The notes below the pieces were generated by a model. That model was not told where the DNA came from, did not search any database, and saw only the letters and a program-made list of their open reading frames with translations. DNA of 35,451 nt from Nostoc parmelioides FACHB-3921 (lineage in GTDB: Bacteria > Cyanobacteriota > Cyanobacteriia > Cyanobacteriales > Nostocaceae): NCBI RefSeq assembly GCF_014696625.1, contig NZ_JACJQL010000061.1, positions 1 to 35,451 of the forward strand, written 5' to 3'. A program made the position numbers and the translations under genes. Positions 31,846 through 35,451 of the stretch are shown here, in pieces. Positions within the stretch are counted from its first letter, which is position 1. The number at the start of each line of letters is the position of its first letter.

Positions 31846-32508
31846 ATGAATAAAGTAGGTTTGTTCGCATCTCTTACTTTGATAGGTTTAGGATTAGGGG
31901 CTTGTCAGTCTGATGCGGATAAGGTTGCTCAAGTTGAAAATGAACTAAGACAAGCTTATGCTGCAACAACTAATGAGCAAAGCCCTAAAGATAAACAGGT
32001 ACAGGAATATGTTGAGGGTACACCTGATTTGCACAGAGTCAGTTGGAAAGTCTGTGGTGATGGAAAACTTAGCGTCACAATGAATGAGGAGATCAATAAA
32101 GGCTGTAATGAAACTCGCAACGAACCAGCTAAGGGTTTTTTTCAACCTGCTTATGTCTGGGGGCCAGTTAAAGAAGTGAAATTTGTAAATAAGCCCGATC
32201 TTTCACCAAGTCTTCAAATCACAGGATTGTTTGTCAAATCCAGAGGGTGTGTCAGCTTAGGTCAACCAGGAGCGGAAAATTTTTATAGAGTATCTGAGTT
32301 TACGTTAAAGAAAGCGAGTGCTAATCTACCAAAAGATGCAAAAACTGAGGTAATTACGAAACAAGAAAAACAAGAAATACTAAGTGCGGTAATAGGGAAT
32401 GCTGAATCGGAGTTAACCTCTATCAGAAATTTTGGTGTGTCATCCAATGGACTACTACCTACGGGGTCAACTTGTCCAACATTAGACGAGTGGGAAAAAG
32501 GATTCTAG
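31846..32508 (+). CDS. Predicted lipoprotein of unknown function
   Basis: The 220-residue protein has a lipoprotein signal (LTLIGLGLGAC, lipobox Cys20), so it should be anchored to a membrane after cleavage. The mature part is not recognised. It contains about five further cysteines (VCGDG, GCNET, GCVSLG, TCPT), which suggests disulfides outside the cytoplasm, and a YVWGPVKEVKFV strand pair. Surface lipoproteins on conjugative plasmids can act in entry exclusion, but nothing here proves that. GGAG at 31837-31840 is a good ribosome site 5 bases before the ATG. The gene ends at a hairpin terminator shared with the convergent gene. Confidence 0.75.
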   Translation: MNKVGLFASLTLIGLGLGACQSDADKVAQVENELRQAYAATTNEQSPKDKQVQEYVEGTPDLHRVSWKVCGDGKLSVTMNEEINKGCNETRNEPAKGFFQPAYVWGPVKEVKFVNKPDLSPSLQITGLFVKSRGCVSLGQPGAENFYRVSEFTLKKASANLPKDAKTEVITKQEKQEILSAVIGNAESELTSIRNFGVSSNGLLPTGSTCPTLDEWEKGF

Positions 32509-32514
32509 TTCCCT

Positions 32515-32543
32515 AAGCCTTAGATATACTAGGGCTTACTTTT
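32515..32543. terminator. Intrinsic terminator between convergent genes
   Basis: AAGCCTTAG (32515-32523) pairs with CTAGGGCTT (32529-32537), with one G-U pair, around a 5-base loop, followed by ACTTTT. It sits 6 bases after the lipoprotein stop and overlaps the stop of the minus-strand gene. It best fits the plus strand and could partly act on both. Confidence 0.65.
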
Positions 32544-33152
32544 ATAATCAAAACACCCATTTGCATATTCAACTTCCGGCAATCTTCCCGCCCTGTACCC
32601 ATTGATATGACCTCGCTCCGTTTCAAACACTATGCGGAATTTCTTCTTTGCAGGGGTGTAGACTAAGGTATTGTCTTTTGTGACAAGATTTTTAGCGTAG
32701 ATTGCCTTGACTTCTTCAAGGCTCTGCCCAACTTGAGCGCCATTGGCAGTAGCTAAAGTATAGTTGCGGTTCACTTCAATAGTGGCAATGGCATCTTTGA
32801 TGACCATGAACCGGACGCGCTCAAGTCCACTTCCGGTTTGTGGCTCAAGGTAATAACAGCCTTTGTTAATTAGACCACTACTGGTTATCGGTAATAGCTG
32901 AAGGCGAGAGACTTCCTCCGCACGTTGGACAGTCATACCTATTTTGATTTCCCCGATACTGTCAAAATTAATTAATGATTTGCTAGTAACATTTTGCGTT
33001 GGGTGAATATATATAAAGTACAAAACAAAGATAATCCACGAAAAAAATACAGTAACAATTAATTTAGGGATATCTCTGATATAAGAAATGATGTATTGAA
33101 GTGGGTTGTTGAGAAATTCATCAAACTCATCAATCATCAACCGCATATTCAT
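32529..33152 (-). CDS. Membrane-anchored protein of a tandem paralog pair (downstream copy)
   Basis: The 207-residue protein has a membrane segment at about 31-50 and then an extracytoplasmic domain. That domain shares its pattern with the neighbour: IGEIKIGMTVQRAEEV, then GCYYLEPQTGSGLERVRFMVI, then a FRIVFETERG strand and YRAGRLPEVEYANGC. Two conserved cysteines probably form a disulfide. The IKIGMT-A pattern occurs in uncharacterised cyanobacterial secreted proteins. It starts 8 bases after the upstream paralog. An extra cytoplasmic acidic head (DEFDEFLNN) distinguishes it from the other copy. Function unknown. Confidence 0.7.
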   Translation of the reverse strand: MNMRLMIDEFDEFLNNPLQYIISYIRDIPKLIVTVFFSWIIFVLYFIYIHPTQNVTSKSLINFDSIGEIKIGMTVQRAEEVSRLQLLPITSSGLINKGCYYLEPQTGSGLERVRFMVIKDAIATIEVNRNYTLATANGAQVGQSLEEVKAIYAKNLVTKDNTLVYTPAKKKFRIVFETERGHINGYRAGRLPEVEYANGCFDYKSKP

Positions 33153-33160
33153 ACCTAGAT

Positions 33161-33700
33161 TTATGAATAATTAGCACAGCCAAAAGGATAATTAACTTCT
33201 GGTATTTTCCCTGCTCTGTAGCGAGTAATGTATTCATACTCACCACTTTCAAAGATTATGCGATAGTTTTTCGCTTTTGGAGGAGCGTAGATGAAGTAGC
33301 GTTGCTTGCTATTTTTATTCCCAATGAGTTGGAAGTTCTTGATTCCATAAGTAGCGAGATTGTATTGAGAATCTCCTACTTTGACCCCTTTAGCAGTTTT
33401 TACATTTGAGCCATTGATTTCAAAAGTCACAATTTTCCCGTCTACAACCATAAATTTGACACGTTGGAATTGAAAGCCAGATTTTGGTTGCACGTAGAAA
33501 CACCCGTCTTGCTGATTGCGCTTACCGTTAAGTTGCACTATTCCTATGTGTGCAACTTTTTGAGCTTGAGCAAGTGTCATACCGATTTTAATCTTGCCGA
33601 AGCTGTTGTAATCTACAGTATCAGTCGAGATACCTGTTGGTACACTAAGGGCGAAAATCAAGATGACGATAAAAATATAACTGATAATCCACTTGAACAT
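33161..33700 (-). CDS. Exported or membrane-anchored protein of a tandem paralog pair (upstream copy)
   Basis: The 179-residue protein begins with a signal peptide or anchor (about 3-24) and carries the same domain as the next gene: FGKIKIGMTLAQAQKVA, GCFYVQPKSGFQFQRVKFMVV, YRIIFESGE and YRAGKIPEVNYPFGC. Shared residues include the GMT turn, paired cysteines and the YRAGxxPEVxY motif. The two arose by tandem duplication and have since diverged. The small gap and same strand make them an operon. Function unknown. Confidence 0.7.
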   Translation of the reverse strand: MFKWIISYIFIVILIFALSVPTGISTDTVDYNSFGKIKIGMTLAQAQKVAHIGIVQLNGKRNQQDGCFYVQPKSGFQFQRVKFMVVDGKIVTFEINGSNVKTAKGVKVGDSQYNLATYGIKNFQLIGNKNSKQRYFIYAPPKAKNYRIIFESGEYEYITRYRAGKIPEVNYPFGCANYS

Positions 33701-33787
33701 CTCACAAGGTTTTGCTTTGTATCATTGTTGATTATCATTATTAAGCTGGTTGCTTAAATTTTGAATATTCCTCTAGACACACAGATG

Positions 33788-33822
33788 TGCGTTTCCTCTG
33801 GGGACTGAGGGAGGGAAACGCA
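33788..33822. repeat. 9-bp inverted repeat beyond the replication gene
   Basis: TGCGTTTCC (33788-33796) pairs with GGAAACGCA (33814-33822). It lies about 70 bases past the stop of the replication gene on the minus strand and 90 bases ahead of the paralog pair. No T-run follows on the minus strand. It may be a dispersed palindrome or an inefficient terminator. Confidence 0.55.
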
Positions 33823-33889
33823 ATCGCCACAAAATAGGGATCTTCAAGTTGCGAACACAGTTATTGCCAGCCTCCAAATTTTTCGAGAA

Positions 33890-35451
33890 TTACGCTTGTC
33901 CAAACTCCATCGGCAAAACATCCTCACTTAACAGCGAGTAAAATTCCGACACAGACGTTTCGAGCGATCGCACCTCAGCCTCAGCGATCGCTTCCCATTC
34001 CAGCACGACCAGCCAACGCAAGTCAGCACCCCAACGTTGGAGAATGCCTTTGATTGCTTCTAGTCCATGACAAATGCTAGAACGGAGCATTTCTACACCG
34101 TGAAGTATGGTAGTTCGGTCGGGAAGAGAAGCAGGGGAGGAATGGTTAGTAAATTCTCCCCCGGCTATACCTGCGGCATATCTCCCTCTGCGGCATATCT
34201 CCCCCGGCTCCCATTCCGTAGTTCCCCCCTCCTGATAAGGGGAGTTTCCTATACCATTTGTGGGGGGGGTGAATACCACAGCTTCACCGTAGTTAGTCTG
34301 GTACTGTGCTTGATTTTCGGCTCTTTTTGCTTGTCTATGGGCGATGACTTGTAATGCAAAGTCTAGTTCTTTCTTGGATAAAGAGAACAATTTCACCTGT
34401 TGACCCCGTGGCCCCTGCTTGCGATAAGTCAGCTTCAGTCCCAGTTGATCCAATAAAATCCCCAACAGCCAGATTGGTTGACAGTTGGGGGGAATGGTGA
34501 AGCCGAGTATTGCTTTGATGTGAGCAGCACAGTCGATGGCGATCGCCGACATATTTAATAGATGTGTGTCGTCCGCCCGAACTTCCTCACCAGCGACGAG
34601 TCGAGTGAGAATGTGGTGCAGTCCCAGGTTAAAACGTGCCAACCACCGAGCAGAATAATTGCCCCAATCCATGCAGAATGGCAATTTGTCTCGTTCGGCT
34701 CTATCTTTATTAGTGACAAGATCAGGTGGTATAGGGTACTGTTTACCATTGTCATCAATGGTTTGGCTTGGTGGTGAAAGGATGGCTTCGAGGGCAGCGA
34801 TCGCACCTATCAACCGACCACCGTTATCTTGCTCAACAAGTTCCTCTGTAACTTCCATACCGTAGGAATCATGGATGCGGAACTTCTCACACTCATAGAT
34901 TTCTTCGGGTGAGAGATAGTCTTTAGTTTGACGAGCGCGATACTCGCTATAAGAAATGTTGTTAGCCTTAGCGACGGCTTGATGATGAGCCGAGTCGAGA
35001 GCGTCCGCCGCAGTTTTCAACAATTCCCACGCTGGGGCATCAAGCTCGTCCCCAACTGGTACAATTTGATTGCCCATCTGCTTCAACAACTCGCGTAGGT
35101 CACAGCGCAGATTGTTGATGGATTGGTGACGAGCAGATTTGATTTTACAGTAAGCATCTAACGCCCAGTCTTTTTCAGCCCCGCGCTTACCTGTTTCTCG
35201 GTCAATCCGCAGTAAAAAAGCAGTAATCTCGTTGGTTTGCAGCAGCCGTTCTTTAATCTTGGTCGGGTTAGTGTCGAGATAACCAAAGGGAGGCTTGGGG
35301 GCCACCCAAACGTGAAGCGGCACTTTTGGACGGTAACGCCACAACTGTTGAGCGCATTCGGTGGCTGTCTGCGAAACTCCGTGAAATACACCAAACACTG
35401 CATCAAAGTGATACTGCGAGATGTCAACCCCAGTCCCCAGGCTGGGAGAAG
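33890..35451 (-). CDS. CyRepA1-like plasmid replication helicase, C-terminal part (truncated by the window edge)
   Basis: The frame stays open to the right edge, so this is the last 520 or so residues of a larger protein. A GTG at 35398 is internal, not the start. The first residues visible carry superfamily 2 helicase motif V (SLGTGVDIS, then FDAVFGVFHG) and a motif VI-like AQQLWRYRP. This with the C-terminal region (RLLQTNEITAFLLRIDRETG, DWALDAYCKIKSARH) fits the large cyanobacterial replication proteins with an N-terminal DUF3854 domain and a helicase. The last third (about 34121-34260) contains inserted repeats that encode a Gly/Arg/Ser/Pro-rich loop. The role is plasmid replication initiation or unwinding, known for the family. 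The missing N-terminus prevents a full check. Confidence 0.75.
   Translation of the reverse strand, partial: SPSLGTGVDISQYHFDAVFGVFHGVSQTATECAQQLWRYRPKVPLHVWVAPKPPFGYLDTNPTKIKERLLQTNEITAFLLRIDRETGKRGAEKDWALDAYCKIKSARHQSINNLRCDLRELLKQMGNQIVPVGDELDAPAWELLKTAADALDSAHHQAVAKANNISYSEYRARQTKDYLSPEEIYECEKFRIHDSYGMEVTEELVEQDNGGRLIGAIAALEAILSPPSQTIDDNGKQYPIPPDLVTNKDRAERDKLPFCMDWGNYSARWLARFNLGLHHILTRLVAGEEVRADDTHLLNMSAIAIDCAAHIKAILGFTIPPNCQPIWLLGILLDQLGLKLTYRKQGPRGQQVKLFSLSKKELDFALQVIAHRQAKRAENQAQYQTNYGEAVVFTPPTNGIGNSPYQEGGTTEWEPGEICRRGRYAAGIAGGEFTNHSSPASLPDRTTILHGVEMLRSSICHGLEAIKGILQRWGADLRWLVVLEWEAIAEAEVRSLETSVSEFYSLLSEDVLPMEFGQA
34121..34260. repeat. Composite repeats inserted in frame in the replication gene (copy B)
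   Basis: 34121-34162 matches the core of the 25.5-kb palindromic repeat on the opposite strand (GGGGGAGAATTTACTAAC, then TTCCTCCCCTGCTTC). Next to it are two copies of a GGGAGATATGCCGCAG unit with a 17-bp period (about 34164-34210), then a CCCC/GGGG-type palindrome (about 34222-34251). Together they encode a low-complexity loop with no stop. The unit GEFTNHSSPASL corresponds to GEFTKISSPASL in the DUF3854 protein. Confidence 0.75.

Noticed and set aside
35396..35398. GTG at 35398 as the start of the replication gene
   Set aside because: The same frame is open upstream to the window edge and carries helicase motif V there, so the gene continues outside the window.

Overview
The window looks like part of a large conjugative plasmid from a filamentous, probably heterocystous, cyanobacterium (Nostoc/Anabaena/Calothrix type). 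The evidence is: repeated HIP1 octamers (GCGATCGC); a heptamer short tandem repeat of the STRR class at 22.0 kb; a cyanobacterial MPF-C-like type IV secretion (T4SS) gene set; a cyanobacterial plasmid replication helicase (CyRepA1-like) running off the right edge; and ParM-like and ParA-like ATPase genes. No rRNA, tRNA or CRISPR array was seen.

Layout. 0-2.4 kb (minus): an acidic, repeat-bearing protein and a ParM/StbA-like actin (a likely segregation pair), then an FHA-domain protein. 2.4-3.5 kb: a gene-free AT-rich kilobase with two near-identical 49-bp hairpins and other repeats, the best place for a centromere and/or oriT. 3.5-8.0 kb (plus): a tight operon of MobV relaxase (with a degenerate TOPRIM-like tail), Ycf46-like AAA ATPase, DUF192 protein and a membrane-anchored Mrr-like nuclease. 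8.0-9.7 kb: a tyrosine recombinase behind a structured leader. 9.75-22.0 kb (plus): the T4SS operon, in order VirB2-like pilin, VirB3-, VirB4-, VirB5-, VirB6-, VirB8- (frameshifted), VirB10- and VirB9/TraK-like proteins, an exported protein of unknown role, the VirD4/TraG coupling protein, and a short catalytically degenerate relaxase-fold protein. Two exact matches to the cyanobacterial LexA box precede this operon. 22.2-26.7 kb (plus): a 1239-residue DUF3854/TOPRIM protein and a Q-rich partner. 26.7-28.7 kb: a histidine kinase with a small membrane protein, divergent from a NarL-type response regulator broken at a T10 tract. 28.7-31.5 kb (minus): a four-gene module of a BRO-N-like protein, two related P-loop/ParA-like ATPases and a membrane protein. 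31.8-33.7 kb: a lipoprotein and a tandem pair of paralogous membrane-anchored proteins. 33.9 kb to the right edge (minus): the C-terminal part of the replication helicase.

Working model. ParM-like partition and CyRepA1-like replication maintain the plasmid. MobV with the AAA ATPase prepares DNA and VirD4/VirB proteins export it, possibly under SOS (LexA) control. The P-loop module and the two-component genes may tune transfer or partition. There are also signs of decay or switching: frameshifts in the virB8-like gene and the regulator, a relaxase relic, and related palindromic repeats lying in frame inside two unrelated proteins. All assignments come from reading motifs by eye; no database search was run.
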